A stretch of DNA of 64,000 bases from Burkholderia humptydooensis (GCF_001513745.1 NZ_CP013380.1:186001-250000); one strand, 5' to 3'. Counted from the first letter of the stretch, positions 33,201-42,664 are shown. Numbers and translations: made by a program. The notes: generated by a model not told the origin, from the letters alone.

Positions 33201-34853
33201 GTGACTGACAAGCATCCCCCGTCGACCGACCTTCCCGAGGACCCCGACCGCCGCCGCGTGCTCGGCGGCATCGCCGCGCTCGGCGCAAGCGTCGCGCTCG
33301 CCGGCTGCGAGACCGCCGCGCCGCGCTCGGCGGCCGATCTGCGGCTCGACGCCGCGCTGCGCCGCGAAGTGCGCAACATCGTCGTGATCTATGCGGAGAA
33401 CCGCAGCTTCGCGAACCTGTTCGGCGACTTCCCCGGCGTGCAGCAGCCGCTTGGCGCGGTATCGCCCGAACGCTACGCGCAGTTCGACCGCGACGGCAGG
33501 ACGCCGCTGCCGACGCTGCCGAAAATCTGGGGCGGCCTCGTACCGCAGGCGCAAGTCGTCGACGGCAAGCGCTACATGATCGGCGAGCACGACATCACCG
33601 GGCTGCCGAACGCGCCGTTCGTGATTCCCGACGCGCAAGGCAAGCCGCTGCCGAACGGCGTGATCACGCGCGATTTGTGGCACCGCTTCTATCAGAACCA
33701 GATGCAGATCAACGGCGGCCGCAACGACCAGTTCGCCGCCTGGGCCGATTCGGGCGGGCTCGTGATGGGGCATTACCGCAATTCGGCCGAAACGCTGCGG
33801 CTCTGGAATCTCGCGCGCCGGTACACGCTCTGCGACAACTTCTTCATGGCCGCGTTCGGCGGCTCGTGGCTGAACCACATCTTCCTGATCTCCGCGCAGG
33901 CGCCGCTCTATCCGGACGTGCACACGAGCCCGGCGAAGCATCTCGTATCCATTGTCGAAGGCGACGATCCGGCCGGCGCGCGGCTGAAGCTCGCGGCGGA
34001 TTCGCCCGCGTCGGCGCTCGACGGCCCGCCGAAATTCGAGAACGACGGCCTCTTCACGCCGGACGGCTACGCGGTGAACACGATGGCGCCGCCGTATCAG
34101 CCGAGCAGCGCGCGGCCGCCCGCCGACGGCAACCCGGCGTATGCGGACCCGTCGAACCCGCGCGTGCTGCCGCCGCAGCATTACGCGACGATCGGCGATC
34201 GCCTGTCGGAGAAGGGCGTCGACTGGGCGTGGTACGGCGGCGCGTGGCAGTACGCGCTCGAGCATCGCGACACGGGCCCGGTGCCGGACTTTCAGTATCA
34301 CCATCAGCCGTTCAACTACTTCGCGAACTACGCGCCGGGCACTGACGCGCGGCGGCGCCACCTGCGCGACGCGGGCCTCGGCGACGATCCGTCGACGAAC
34401 CACCTGATCGCCGACATCGACGCGGGCCGCCTGCCGACCGTCACGTTCTACAAGCCGCAGGGCAACCTGAACATGCACGCGGGCTACGCGGACGTCGAGT
34501 CGGGCGATCGGCACATCGCGACGGTGATTGACCACATCATGCGCGGCCCGCAGGGGGCGCACACGGTCGTGATCCTGACGGTCGACGAGAACGGCGGCTG
34601 GTGGGACCCGGTGTCGCCGCCGAAGGGCGACCGCTGGGGGCCGGGCTCGCGGATTCCGGCGATGGTGATCTCGCCGTTCGCGAAGAAGGGCTACGTCGAT
34701 CACACGCTGTACGACACGAACTCGATCCTGCGCTTCATCTCGCGCGTGCACGGGCTCGCGCCGCTCGACGGCGTGCTCGCGCGCGAGCGCGCGTTCGCGG
34801 CGCGCGACGCGCAGCCGCCGGGCGATCTGACCGCGGCGCTCGACCTCGGCTGA
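33201..34853 (+). CDS. Phosphoesterase of the AcpA/phospholipase C family, Tat-type leader
   Basis: 550 residues from GTG 33201, with AGGAG upstream. The twin-Arg-like leader DRRRVLGGIAALGASVALAG ends in a Cys that may be lipidated. The phosphoesterase domain has ENRSFANLFGDFPG near the N-terminus, RPPADGNPAYADPSNPRVLP in the middle, and the metal-binding TVDENGGWWDPVSPP and NLNMHAGYADVESGDRHIAT. It probably hydrolyses phosphomonoesters or phospholipids in the periplasm or outside the cell. It resembles acid phosphatase AcpA more than haemolytic PLC, as the PLC C-terminal domains are absent. Confidence 0.82.
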   Translation: MTDKHPPSTDLPEDPDRRRVLGGIAALGASVALAGCETAAPRSAADLRLDAALRREVRNIVVIYAENRSFANLFGDFPGVQQPLGAVSPERYAQFDRDGRTPLPTLPKIWGGLVPQAQVVDGKRYMIGEHDITGLPNAPFVIPDAQGKPLPNGVITRDLWHRFYQNQMQINGGRNDQFAAWADSGGLVMGHYRNSAETLRLWNLARRYTLCDNFFMAAFGGSWLNHIFLISAQAPLYPDVHTSPAKHLVSIVEGDDPAGARLKLAADSPASALDGPPKFENDGLFTPDGYAVNTMAPPYQPSSARPPADGNPAYADPSNPRVLPPQHYATIGDRLSEKGVDWAWYGGAWQYALEHRDTGPVPDFQYHHQPFNYFANYAPGTDARRRHLRDAGLGDDPSTNHLIADIDAGRLPTVTFYKPQGNLNMHAGYADVESGDRHIATVIDHIMRGPQGAHTVVILTVDENGGWWDPVSPPKGDRWGPGSRIPAMVISPFAKKGYVDHTLYDTNSILRFISRVHGLAPLDGVLARERAFAARDAQPPGDLTAALDLG

Positions 34854-34899
34854 CGTTCAGCGGAAATCCGGCTGCGAACGGCACGCCACATGCGAAGCG

Positions 34900-35523
34900 T
34901 CAGCTTCGCGACATCCCGAGCGTCAACGCGCCCGCGCCGATCAGCGCGGCGCCGCCGCCGTAGCCGAAGCGCCGCTGCGCGGCTGCGCCCGTCAGCCGTG
35001 CGGCGGCGAAACGCGCGATGCGCGCATAGCAGGCCGCGTTGATCGACGCGAGGCAGACGAAGGTCGGCAGCAGGACTGCGCATTGCCGCGCGAACGTCTC
35101 GTGCGGCGAGATGAACTGCGGAACGAACGCGACGAAGAACACGATGCTCTTCGGATTCAGCGCGGTGACGGCCCACGCGGACAGGAAGCGCCGCTTCGCC
35201 GAGCGGCGCTCGACGCTGACTTCCGTCGCGCCGACGCGGCGCGCGTGCAGGATCGAACGAATCCCGAGATAGATCAGATAGCCGCCGCCGACGAGCCTGA
35301 GCGCGGTGAACGCGGCCGCCGACATCGCGAGCAAGGCGCCCGCGCCGGCGAGCGAGATCGTCATCGCGGTGGTGTCGCCCGCCGCGACGCCGGCGACGGT
35401 GCTCCACGACGAGCGGTTGCGGTTCGCGAGCGAATCGCCGATCACGAGCAGGATCGTCGGGCCGGGAATCATCAGGAGGACGATGCTCGCGCCGGCGAAG
35501 GCGAGCCAGGTTGCGGCGGTCAT
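34900..35523 (-). CDS. LysE/RhtB-family amino-acid exporter
   Basis: 207 residues, six predicted membrane helices. It starts AATWLAFAGASIVLLMIPGP and contains the family signature IPGPTILLVIGDSLANRNR (helix 1 end and loop) and ALNPKSIVFFVAFVPQFISP (central loop). It is full length for the RhtB branch, which exports homoserine, threonine or related compounds. It converges on the phosphoesterase gene with a 46-bp gap. Confidence 0.88.
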   Translation of the reverse strand: MTAATWLAFAGASIVLLMIPGPTILLVIGDSLANRNRSSWSTVAGVAAGDTTAMTISLAGAGALLAMSAAAFTALRLVGGGYLIYLGIRSILHARRVGATEVSVERRSAKRRFLSAWAVTALNPKSIVFFVAFVPQFISPHETFARQCAVLLPTFVCLASINAACYARIARFAAARLTGAAAQRRFGYGGGAALIGAGALTLGMSRS

Positions 35524-35880
35524 GGGGGGCCTTCGCGTTGCGAAAGGTGTCAGTGATCCACGCCGGCGGAAGGTTTGTCAAGCGGTTGCCTTTCGTCATT
35601 CGTTGTTCCGCGTCAACAGCGTTCGCCGGTCGTGATAAGCACGCTCAATTTTTCAATATTGAGGTCGTTAAATCATCTGCGCGGGTTGGGGGTTCAGCGT
35701 ATTTCTGATTCGACAACGAGCTATTGCGTGGGTATATGCGTAATCGAATGAAGCTGCTGATCGGCGCAATGACGGCCTCGGCTTCCTGTTCCGCAATGGC
35801 GGATTGGGAACTCTATAGAACAGTCACGCTCGATGGCTATGCCAATTCCATACTTGAATATTTCATGAGAGAACTCATTT
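35524..35880. other. Intergenic region with a possible broken secreted-protein ORF
   Basis: 357 bp. From ATG 35748 a frame begins with a signal-peptide-like MKLLIGAMTASASCSAMADW, then YRTVTLDGYANSILEYFMRE, and runs on through the next gene in another frame to 36143. The second half looks like shadow sequence. This may be a degraded relative of the following gene. No other feature seen. Confidence 0.35.
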
Positions 35881-36282
35881 ATGCGCAAAAAAATTGTCGC
35901 AGGCGTGCTTGCGTCCATCATTCCTTTCGTCTGCGAAGCATCGGCCACCGTTGTGGTCGATGCGAAGCGCAATTGTCTTTCGAACACTGGCAATGTTTCT
36001 GGCGGCACGCCAGCGCTGCTCACGCTTGCACCGGGAAGATATGTCATTTCGATTGGCTCAAACAATATGAGCTGCTCCGCTGGCGTACTGACCAACGGCT
36101 GCTTGATCAATTCCGTGATGCTGCAAGGCGGGTTTGGAAATAACCGATGGGGCACCACCATTACCCAGCCAACGGTCGTCGACGTCCCTGGGAATACCTC
36201 GACATATATTGCCTATGTCAGTGACGACGCTTGTGGCGACAACACGGGGCAGGCGACTCTGCTCATTCAAACGGCTAACTGA
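35881..36282 (+). CDS. Secreted hypothetical protein
   Basis: 133 residues from ATG 35881. The N-terminal signal peptide (MRKKIVAGVLASIIPFVCEA) has a likely cut near SA. The mature part is beta-rich with four Cys (RNCLS, SCSAG, NGCLIN, DDACGD) and PGRYVISIGSNNMSCSAGV, like a small disulfide-stabilised periplasmic or surface domain. I do not recognise a family. Lower GC than neighbours and a weak ribosome-binding site suggest an accessory gene. Confidence 0.65.
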   Translation: MRKKIVAGVLASIIPFVCEASATVVVDAKRNCLSNTGNVSGGTPALLTLAPGRYVISIGSNNMSCSAGVLTNGCLINSVMLQGGFGNNRWGTTITQPTVVDVPGNTSTYIAYVSDDACGDNTGQATLLIQTAN

Positions 36283-36586
36283 ACCGATGTGCCGGTCTCA
36301 TCCGCGAGACGCTACGGCGTCGGGCGATGAAATTCACTCCGACGAAGTTTGAGCGGGTGACGCGCTGCCGGCTTGACGCGGCCCGCGTGAGCGGGCCGCA
36401 AAACTGCGAACTGAACTGGCTAATGCTGATTTGCCATGCTGGCAGCGCGCCTGAACTTGTCATCGCCACGATGAGCGAGTTCGCTTTGTTGAGCGAGTGC
36501 GATCTGTTGGCTCAATCGGGCTGCGCGGCGCGATTCCAAGCCGGAAGCGATTGCCGACTGGCGAATCGCGTGCGTATGCACGCCTT
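36283..36586. other. Intergenic region before the flagellar cluster
   Basis: About 300 bp with no gene I can support. A GCGGCCCGC/GCGGGCCGC hairpin (36378-36399) has no T-run on either side. Confidence 0.5.
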
Positions 36587-36611
36587 AAAAAAAACCCGCC
36601 TTGCGGCGGGT
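36587..36611 (-). terminator. Terminator of the fliD-fliT transcript
   Basis: Stem CCCGCC (36595-36600) / GGCGGG (36605-36610) with a TTGC loop; on the minus strand it is followed by eight T residues (36587-36594 as A on plus). It lies about 60 bp after fliT. Confidence 0.85.
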
Positions 36612-36673
36612 GGGAGTAGAACGAGCACGCGTCGAAACGCGTGATTTATTGTTGTGTGGGGGAATCCTGAGGC

Positions 36674-36973
36674 TCAGAATTGCGCAGCCGCCTGATAGGC
36701 GCCCGCCTTGCCCAACCGGTCCATCGCGGTGCGGTATTCAACCTGCAGCTCGGCCTGCGCCGCCTTCGCGTTCGCGAGGAGCGCCGTGTCGATCGCCTGG
36801 ATTTGGCGCACGAGCGCGAGCGACGCGGGCGTCTGCTCGGCCGAGATCGACATCAGATACGGCGAGCGCTCTTCGGTCAGGCGCGCGGCTTCGGTCCAGT
36901 CGGCCATCTGCACCGCGTGATCGATTTCGCGGGTGATCGACAGCACGTGTTCGATCAACGACATCTGATCCAT
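36674..36973 (-). CDS. fliT: Flagellar export chaperone FliT
   Basis: 99 residues from ATG 36973, preferred because GGAG lies 9 bp upstream; ATG 36988 would add five residues but lacks such a site. All-helical protein (SLIEHVLSITREIDHAVQMA, DWTEAARLTEERSPYLMSIS) of the FliT type. FliT keeps the cap protein FliD unfolded for export and in enterics also binds FlhDC. It sits 31 bp after fliD on the same strand, the standard order. Confidence 0.8.
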   Translation of the reverse strand: MDQMSLIEHVLSITREIDHAVQMADWTEAARLTEERSPYLMSISAEQTPASLALVRQIQAIDTALLANAKAAQAELQVEYRTAMDRLGKAGAYQAAAQF

Positions 36974-37004
36974 ATCAGGCTTCTCCATCGCATTCGATTC
37001 GTTG

Positions 37005-38525
37005 TTACTTGTTGTTCGCCATCGCGCCCGAGCTGTTGCTGCCGCCGAACAGTTGCGTCAGGTAGTTCGAGTTGCTGTTCATCTGCGCCATCAGCGTGTT
37101 GAGCGCGGTGAACTGCGCGTTGTATTGCGACGTCAACTGCGACGCGTACGATGCAAGTTGCGTCTGCTGCTGCGCGAGGCTCTTCAGGTCCTGGTTGAGC
37201 GCGTTCGAGCGCGTATCGAAGACGCCGCCCGTCTGCACGTAGTTCTGAATCGTGCTGTTGAGCGTCGCGCCGACGCCGTTCGTCGAGTTGAAGAGGGCGG
37301 CGACGGTCGACGGGCTGTTTTGCAGCGCCGCGTTGAGCTTCGCCGTATCGATGGTCAGCGTGCCGTCCGTTTGCGCGGACGACGAGCCGTCGGCGAACGT
37401 GATGCCGATCGACGCGAGCGACACGGCCGAGCCGCCCGTCGTGACGCCCGCGCCGACCACGCGCGCGAGCGAGTTGCGGATCATGTTGAGCGTGGAGTCG
37501 CCAAGGAGCGGCCCCGCGCTTTGCGAGCTGGTGCCCGCGCCCGACAGCGACGATAGCGACGACATCGTCGTGACGACCGTGTTGTACAGGTTGACGACGT
37601 TCGTGATCGCGGCGGCCTGCGCGGTCGTGTCGGTGGAGACGTTGAGCGTCTGCGTGGTGCCGACGGCGGCTTGCGTGAGGTTCAGCGTGACGCCGGCGAT
37701 TGCGCCCGACACCGCGTTGCTCGCGCTCGACGCGGCGATGCCGCCCACCGTGAATTCGGCGTCCTGAGCGGAGGTGCTTTGCGTCCATGCGACGCTGCCG
37801 CCCGACTGGATCGTCGACTGGCCGCCCGTCGTGCTCGCCGTCGACGTGACGGCGAGGCTCGACAGCCCGTTGTCGCCGGACAGGTTGCTCACGCCGACGT
37901 TGATCACGTTGGCTGCGCCCGTCGTCGCCGAGCGCAGCACGAGGTGCGCGCCGTCGGTGCCCGTGACGATCGTCGCCGTCACGCCGGGGTTGTTCGACGC
38001 GGAGTTGATCGCGGCGGCGATGCCGGAAAGCGTGTTGTTCGTCGAATCGATCGAGATCGACGTCGATTTGCCGCCGACGCTCAGCGTCAGCGTGCCGGTG
38101 CCGAGCTGCTGCGTCGCATTGAATGCGCCGGAAGACAGCGTCTGCGACGTGGCGATCTGCGTGACGGCGACCGAATAGCTGCCGGCCACCGCGCCCGCGC
38201 CCGTCGTCGCGGTGAGGCCGGTGCCCGTCGCCGTGGCGGTGAATTTCTGGGTGAGCGTGCCGTCGCTGAGCGAGCCGATCCCCGCTTGCAGCGCGGTGAG
38301 CGCGGCCTTCAGCGTGCCGAGCGCGGAAAGCGTCGTCTGGTCGGTGGAGACCGCCGTCGACAGCGCCGCGGTTTGTCCCGCCGTCTTCGCGTTGACGAGC
38401 GCGGTGACGAGCGAGTTGACGTCCATCGACGAGTTGCCCGTCGAGCCGCTGATGATCGACTGCGCTGCTTGCTGCAACGCCGAATTGGTTTGCTGCTGCG
38501 TCGTGCTGGTGACGGGCGTGGACAT
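37005..38525 (-). CDS. fliD: Flagellar hook-associated protein 2 (filament cap) FliD
   Basis: 506 residues, rich in Ser, Thr, Ala and Gly. The N-terminal FliD_N domain (MDVNSLVTALVNAKTAGQTA) forms helical legs; the C-terminal FliD_C domain ends in a coiled coil (YASQLTSQYNAQFTALNTLM) with LTQLFGG close to the end. It forms the pentameric cap that guides flagellin assembly at the filament tip. AAGGGAGC lies before the ATG. It lies after fliC and before its chaperone gene fliT. Confidence 0.92.
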   Translation of the reverse strand: MSTPVTSTTQQQTNSALQQAAQSIISGSTGNSSMDVNSLVTALVNAKTAGQTAALSTAVSTDQTTLSALGTLKAALTALQAGIGSLSDGTLTQKFTATATGTGLTATTGAGAVAGSYSVAVTQIATSQTLSSGAFNATQQLGTGTLTLSVGGKSTSISIDSTNNTLSGIAAAINSASNNPGVTATIVTGTDGAHLVLRSATTGAANVINVGVSNLSGDNGLSSLAVTSTASTTGGQSTIQSGGSVAWTQSTSAQDAEFTVGGIAASSASNAVSGAIAGVTLNLTQAAVGTTQTLNVSTDTTAQAAAITNVVNLYNTVVTTMSSLSSLSGAGTSSQSAGPLLGDSTLNMIRNSLARVVGAGVTTGGSAVSLASIGITFADGSSSAQTDGTLTIDTAKLNAALQNSPSTVAALFNSTNGVGATLNSTIQNYVQTGGVFDTRSNALNQDLKSLAQQQTQLASYASQLTSQYNAQFTALNTLMAQMNSNSNYLTQLFGGSNSSGAMANNK

Positions 38526-38591
38526 CGGGTGGCTCCCTTCGCCGCCGGATATGGCGGGCGAAAATCGCGAAATTCGGAAGAGTCAGATAAC

Positions 38592-38631
38592 AAAAACGTG
38601 CGGCGGCCACGAGGGTGTTGCGCCGCCGCAC
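38592..38631 (-). terminator. fliC terminator
   Basis: On the minus strand GTGCGGCGGC and GCCGCCGCAC (10 bp) enclose a 14-nt loop, followed by GTTTTTG. It lies 43 bp after the fliC stop. Confidence 0.85.
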
Positions 38632-38674
38632 AAAGGCGGGCCGCCGGACAGCGCGGCCCGTCGTTCGGTACACG

Positions 38675-39844
38675 TTATTGCAGGAGCTTCAGCACTTGCT
38701 GCGGCAGCGAGTTCGCTTGCGCGAGCACCGAGATGCCGGCTTGCTGGAGCACTTGCGCGCGCGACAGGTTCGCGGTTTCCTGGGCGAAGTCCGCGTTCTG
38801 GATTTGCGATTGCGCCTGCGACAGGTTGTTCGAGCCGGCTTGCTGCGTCGTCGCGATCGCGGTGAAGCGGTTCTGGGCCGCACCGAGCGTCGCTTGCAGG
38901 TTGTTCACCGTCGAGAGCGCGTTGTCGATCGACACCATCGCTTGGTATGCGCCCGTCTGCGTGCTGATGTCCAGATTCGAAACCGTCTGCGGCTGGTTGA
39001 CGGCGTTGATCTGCGCGACCATTGCCGTCGCGGCCGCCTGATCGGCCGCGCTCAGCGAACTGGTCCCGGCGGCGGCAAGCGTCAGCGTCTGGAACGCCGG
39101 GGCAGACGAAGTGCCCGTACCGGCGGTCGTTGATCCGAACAGCGAGGTGACGGCTCCGGCGCTCAGCGCCTGGTTGTTCTGATCGGTGAACGTAAAGCCG
39201 CCCTTGCCGTCCGACAGGACGTTGATCTGCGTCGTTTCCTGGCCGGTGCTGGTTCCCGGCGTCCAGGCCGCGCCGGACGAATCGACCGCGACCTTGATCG
39301 TGCCGAGCGTCTGGCCCGACTGAACCATGCCGCCGCCGATCTTCGCGGCCGACATGCTTTGCGTCAGGTCCACGCTGACCGTCTGGCCGACGTTCGCACC
39401 GACCTGGAAGCTCAGCGTGCCGGCCGAGCCGTCGAGAATGTTCTTGCCGTTGTAGTTCGTCTGCGAAGCGACGCGGTTCACTTCAGCGATCTGAACGGCA
39501 ACTTCCTTTTGCAACGCTGCCGCGTCGCTCGAGCTCAGCGGGCCGTTCGAAGCTTGCACCGCGAGCTGGCGGATACGCTGAAGGCTGTTGGTCAGCGCAG
39601 ACAGGCCGCTCGATGCCGTTTGCAGGATCGACACGCCGTCGTTCGCGTTCGACACGCCCTGGTTCAGGCCGTTGATCTGCGTTTGCATCCGGGTGGCGAT
39701 CGCGAGGCCGGCTGCGTCGTCCGCTGCGCTGTTGATGCGCTTGCCCGACGACAGGCGGGTGATCGCCTGGGACAGGGCGCTTTGCGAGCCGTTGAGGTTC
39801 TGTTGCGCGACCAACGAGTTGATGTTGCTGTTGATTCCGAGCAT
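38675..39844 (-). CDS. fliC: Flagellin
   Basis: 389 residues. The conserved N-terminal D0/D1 helices (NSLVAQQNLNGSQSALSQAI, RLSSGKRINSAADDAAGLAI) and C-terminal D1/D0 (GAAQNRFTAIATTQQAGSNN, AQANSLPQQVLKLLQ) bracket a variable domain at about 170-290. No signal peptide; it is exported by the flagellar type III system. AGGAGA precedes the ATG. A sigma-28 promoter lies 90-116 bp upstream and a terminator after it, so it is a monocistronic late gene. The variable domain is the species- or strain-specific part. Confidence 0.97.
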   Translation of the reverse strand: MLGINSNINSLVAQQNLNGSQSALSQAITRLSSGKRINSAADDAAGLAIATRMQTQINGLNQGVSNANDGVSILQTASSGLSALTNSLQRIRQLAVQASNGPLSSSDAAALQKEVAVQIAEVNRVASQTNYNGKNILDGSAGTLSFQVGANVGQTVSVDLTQSMSAAKIGGGMVQSGQTLGTIKVAVDSSGAAWTPGTSTGQETTQINVLSDGKGGFTFTDQNNQALSAGAVTSLFGSTTAGTGTSSAPAFQTLTLAAAGTSSLSAADQAAATAMVAQINAVNQPQTVSNLDISTQTGAYQAMVSIDNALSTVNNLQATLGAAQNRFTAIATTQQAGSNNLSQAQSQIQNADFAQETANLSRAQVLQQAGISVLAQANSLPQQVLKLLQ

Positions 39845-39933
39845 GAAAATCTCCTAATTGAGCCGTATAGCCCATCAATGCCACTATTGGCGTGGGCGGA
39901 AGCACTCGTTCTTTGCCGGCCGCCTTGTGCTGG

Positions 39934-39960
39934 ATTTCGGCGCATGCAAAAAAAACTTGA
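39934..39960 (-). promoter_or_regulatory. Sigma-28 (FliA) promoter of fliC
   Basis: On the minus strand TCAAGTTT, an 11-bp spacer and GCCGAAAT; consensus TAAAGTTT-N11-GCCGATAA. It matches seven of eight and five to six of eight bases at exactly the right spacing. Confidence 0.85.
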
Positions 39961-40150
39961 GGGACATAGTGAGATTCGGCCCGAATTTTTGTGCCGATCG
40001 TGCCGATTTGCGCTGATCGTTCGGTGAGCAAACGTTGGATGCTCCCGTTCGCGTACGCGGCTGGAGGCGCCGTCCGGCGGGCCGCGCAGCGGCGCGGACG
40101 CGGGTTTTCGATCGGAAAGCGGTAAACTAGTGGTCGAGCCGATGTTTACC

Positions 40151-40159
40151 TGTTATGAT
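40151..40159 (+). promoter_or_regulatory. Extended -10 promoter upstream of rpsU
   Basis: TGT followed by TATGAT is an extended -10 element about 245 bp before rpsU. No good -35 is visible. The 39845-40405 interval holds the fliC and rpsU promoters; I see no gene in it. Confidence 0.4.
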
Positions 40160-40405
40160 GGCGGGCTGAATTGAGATTTCTGTCACGCCTTTGCCGTTTA
40201 CGCCCATGCGTAGGGCATGTCTGCTGGCAGTCAAACGCGGCGCCTGGTGTTGGTTGCCGAGCGTTTCGCGGTGCATTCCGCCTCTCTTTTCCGGCCTCCG
40301 AGGCCGCTACCCGCTCGTTTCGCCCGTTCGTGGAAACGCCCGGAAGGCCGGTGCGTGGCGCTTGGCCGCTACGTTTTTGACCGTATCAAGCAAATTAGGA
40401 ACGAC

Positions 40406-40618
40406 ATGACGACGATTCTTTTGAAAGAAAACGAGCCGTTCGAAGTGGCGATTCGCCGCTTCCGCCGCGCCATCGAGAAGAACGGCCTGATCGCCGAGCT
40501 GCGCGAGCGCCAGGCATACGAAAAGCCGACCGCCGTGCGCAAGCGCAAGAAGGCGGCTGCGGTGAAGCGCCTGCACAAGCGCCTGCGCAGCCAGATGCTG
40601 CCGAAGAAGCTCCACTAA
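40406..40618 (+). CDS. rpsU: 30S ribosomal protein S21
   Basis: 70 residues from ATG 40406 ([20 protein letters not shown]), with TAGGA upstream. The very basic tail ([20 protein letters not shown]) is typical of S21, which helps mRNA base-pair with 16S rRNA during initiation. Full length. A terminator follows. Its place beside fliC is usual in Burkholderia. Confidence 0.95.
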   Translation: MTTILLKENEPFEVAIRRFRRAIEKNGLIAELRERQAYEKPTAVRKRKKAAAVKRLHKRLRSQMLPKKLH

Positions 40619-40638
40619 GCTTCGTTCGCTTCGCCTCG

Positions 40639-40679
40639 ACGGCGGTGCCGCTTCGTAAGAAGCCGCGCCGCCGTTTTGT
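40639..40679 (+). terminator. rpsU terminator
   Basis: ACGGCGG (40639) pairs with CCGCCGT near 40668-40674; the interior adds GC pairs, and TTTTGTTTTG follows. Confidence 0.75.
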
Positions 40680-41013
40680 TTTGTGGCCGCCGGTGAGGCG
40701 CCCTGGGGTAGGGCGAGGCGCCACAAGCGAATGCGCGCCGTTGCTCGCACGCGTCGCGCCGCCGCCCTTTGACGCCTTGGCGCGGCCAGCATGCGATCCG
40801 TTGGAAATTGATCTTCGCGGTGATGCGCATCGTGCGCGGATCGCCGGGCTTCGCGTAATCCGCGTACTGGACTGGAATTCCCGATAGCGCCGGCTCCTCG
40901 GGTTGTCGATCGACGCGCACAGTGTCATGTCGCGCTGGCCGAGCGCGACGTCATTCGAATTCGGTCGCTCGCCGCGGCGACGCCGATTGCCGCAGCGGAG
41001 CGGGGCTGTCGGA
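40680..41013. other. Intergenic region, possible gene relic on the minus strand
   Basis: 334 bp. On the minus strand SGIPVQYADYAKPGDPRTMR and ITAKINFQRI (about 40790-40885) read like protein, but upstream and downstream of it the frame looks random. Nothing else recognised. Confidence 0.3.
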
Positions 41014-41622
41014 TCAGGCGGCCGGCTTTCTCTTTCTGCTGGCCTTCTCGCCGAGCGCCGCGCAGCGCGTGTGGCACGGGCAGGTTCTTTCGTGATCGTT
41101 GACCATGCCCGTCGCCTGCATCAGCGCATAGCAGATCGTCGAGCCGACGAACTTGCAGCCGTAGCGCTTGAGCGCCTTGCTGAGCGCGTCCGAGCGCTCG
41201 GTCGACGCCGGCGCGTCGCGGTACGACGCCCACGCGTTCTGCAGCGGCGCATGATCGACGAACGACCACAGGAACGCGGCGAGCGAGCCGTGCTCCGCGC
41301 GGATCTGCTGGACCGCGCGCGCGTTGGCGACGGCCGCCTCGATCTTCGCGCGGTTGCGCACGATGCTCGCATCGAGCACCAGTTCGTCGATCCGCTTCGG
41401 CGTGAAGCGGGCGACCTTGTCGACGTCGAAGTCGGCAAACGCCGCGCGGTAGCCGGCGCGCTTGTTCAAGATCGTCGACCAAGACAGGCCCGCTTGCGCG
41501 CCTTCGAGCACGAGCATTTCGAATAGATGCCGGTCGTCGTGCGACGGCACGCCCCATTCGGTATCGTGATAGTGAGCGTCCGCTTCGGTTTTTACCCAAC
41601 TGCAGCGTTCCTGCTTCGGCAT
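41014..41622 (-). CDS. tag: DNA-3-methyladenine glycosylase I
   Basis: 202 residues. Starts CSWVKTEADAHYHDTEWGVP, with Zn ligands Cys7 and His20; FEMLVLEGAQAGLSWSTILN contains the conserved Glu and the base-pocket aromatic residues; the C-terminal HERTCPCHTRC supplies the other Zn ligands. Removes 3-methyladenine from alkylated DNA, starting base excision repair. Full length; a single gene between rpsU and a divergent kinase-like gene. Confidence 0.93.
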   Translation of the reverse strand: MPKQERCSWVKTEADAHYHDTEWGVPSHDDRHLFEMLVLEGAQAGLSWSTILNKRAGYRAAFADFDVDKVARFTPKRIDELVLDASIVRNRAKIEAAVANARAVQQIRAEHGSLAAFLWSFVDHAPLQNAWASYRDAPASTERSDALSKALKRYGCKFVGSTICYALMQATGMVNDHERTCPCHTRCAALGEKASRKRKPAA

Positions 41623-41773
41623 TTCGCATGTCCCGTCGATCTGGTCGCGTCAGCATAACGGATCGACGGGGGCGCGCAAGCCTGGCCGTTCGGCCGATGG
41701 GCGCGGCGAGCCGTTGCGGTTAAGCTTCTTGCATCAACGGCATTTCGTCGAATCAACTGAACTGAAGCACGCG

Positions 41774-42664
41774 ATGGGCAACGACATTTTTCTGATCGGC
41801 ATCGACGGCGGCGGCACCGGCACGCGCGCGGTGCTCGCCGATGCGCGCGGGCGCGAGCTTGCGCAGGGCAGCGCCGGGCCTTCCGGGCTCGCGCTCGGCA
41901 TAGAGGCCGCGTGGCGCTCGATCGAGGCTGCCAGCGCGGACGCTTGCGCGCGCGCTGGCGTCGCGTTCGACTGGCGGCATTGCGTGCTCGGCTGCGGGCT
42001 TGCCGGCGTGAATCATCGCGAGTGGCTGAACGCATTCCGTGCGAGCGCGCCGCTTGCCGCATTCGTGGTGGAAAGCGATGCGTATACGACCGTCGTCGGC
42101 GCGCACGGCGGCGGGCCGGGCGTGATCGTCGCGCTCGGCACGGGCAGCATCGCGGCCGCGCTCGATGCGTCGGGCGCATGCCGGATTGCGGGCGGATACG
42201 GCTTTCCTTCCGGCGACGAGGCGAGCGGCGCGTGGCTCGGCTTGCGCGCGCTGTCGTACGCGCAGCAGGCGCTCGACGGCCGTGCGCCGCTCGACGCGCT
42301 CGCCCGGGCGCTCGTCGCGCACACGGGCGCGTCCGGCCGCGATGCGCTCGTCGTCTGGTCGTGCGAAGCGAATCAAACCGCATATGCGGGGCTCGCGCCG
42401 ATCGTGCTCGCCCATCGCGACCACCCGGCGGCCGCGCGCTGGATCGAGCAGGCGGGCATCGAGATCGCGAGGATGATCGACGCGCTCGATCCGGCGGCGG
42501 CGCTACCCGTCGCGTTGTGCGGCGGGCTGGCGGAGGCGCTTGCGAGTGCGGTGCCCGAACCGCACCGCGCGCGGCTCGTCGCGCCGCAAGCCGATTCCGC
42601 GCACGGCGCGCTGCGGCTCGCCGAACGGGAAGCGGCGCGGCTCGGGCTCGCGGCGCCGCGCTGA
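41774..42664 (+). CDS. N-acetylglucosamine kinase-like ATPase (BadF/BadG family)
   Basis: 296 residues from ATG 41774. Actin-like ATPase fold: phosphate-1 motif FLIGIDGGGTGTRAVLAD, connect-1 and phosphate-2 VIVALGTGSIAAALD, and adenosine motif VALCGGLAEAL. Length and order match GlcNAc kinase-like members rather than the larger CoA-dehydratase activators. No sugar transport genes are nearby, so the substrate is inferred. A weak ribosome-binding site precedes the start. Confidence 0.75.
   Translation: MGNDIFLIGIDGGGTGTRAVLADARGRELAQGSAGPSGLALGIEAAWRSIEAASADACARAGVAFDWRHCVLGCGLAGVNHREWLNAFRASAPLAAFVVESDAYTTVVGAHGGGPGVIVALGTGSIAAALDASGACRIAGGYGFPSGDEASGAWLGLRALSYAQQALDGRAPLDALARALVAHTGASGRDALVVWSCEANQTAYAGLAPIVLAHRDHPAAARWIEQAGIEIARMIDALDPAAALPVALCGGLAEALASAVPEPHRARLVAPQADSAHGALRLAEREAARLGLAAPR

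Noticed and set aside
36378..36399. Terminator in the intergenic region before fliT
   Set aside because: The hairpin is good but there is no T-run on either strand; the real terminator is at 36587-36611.
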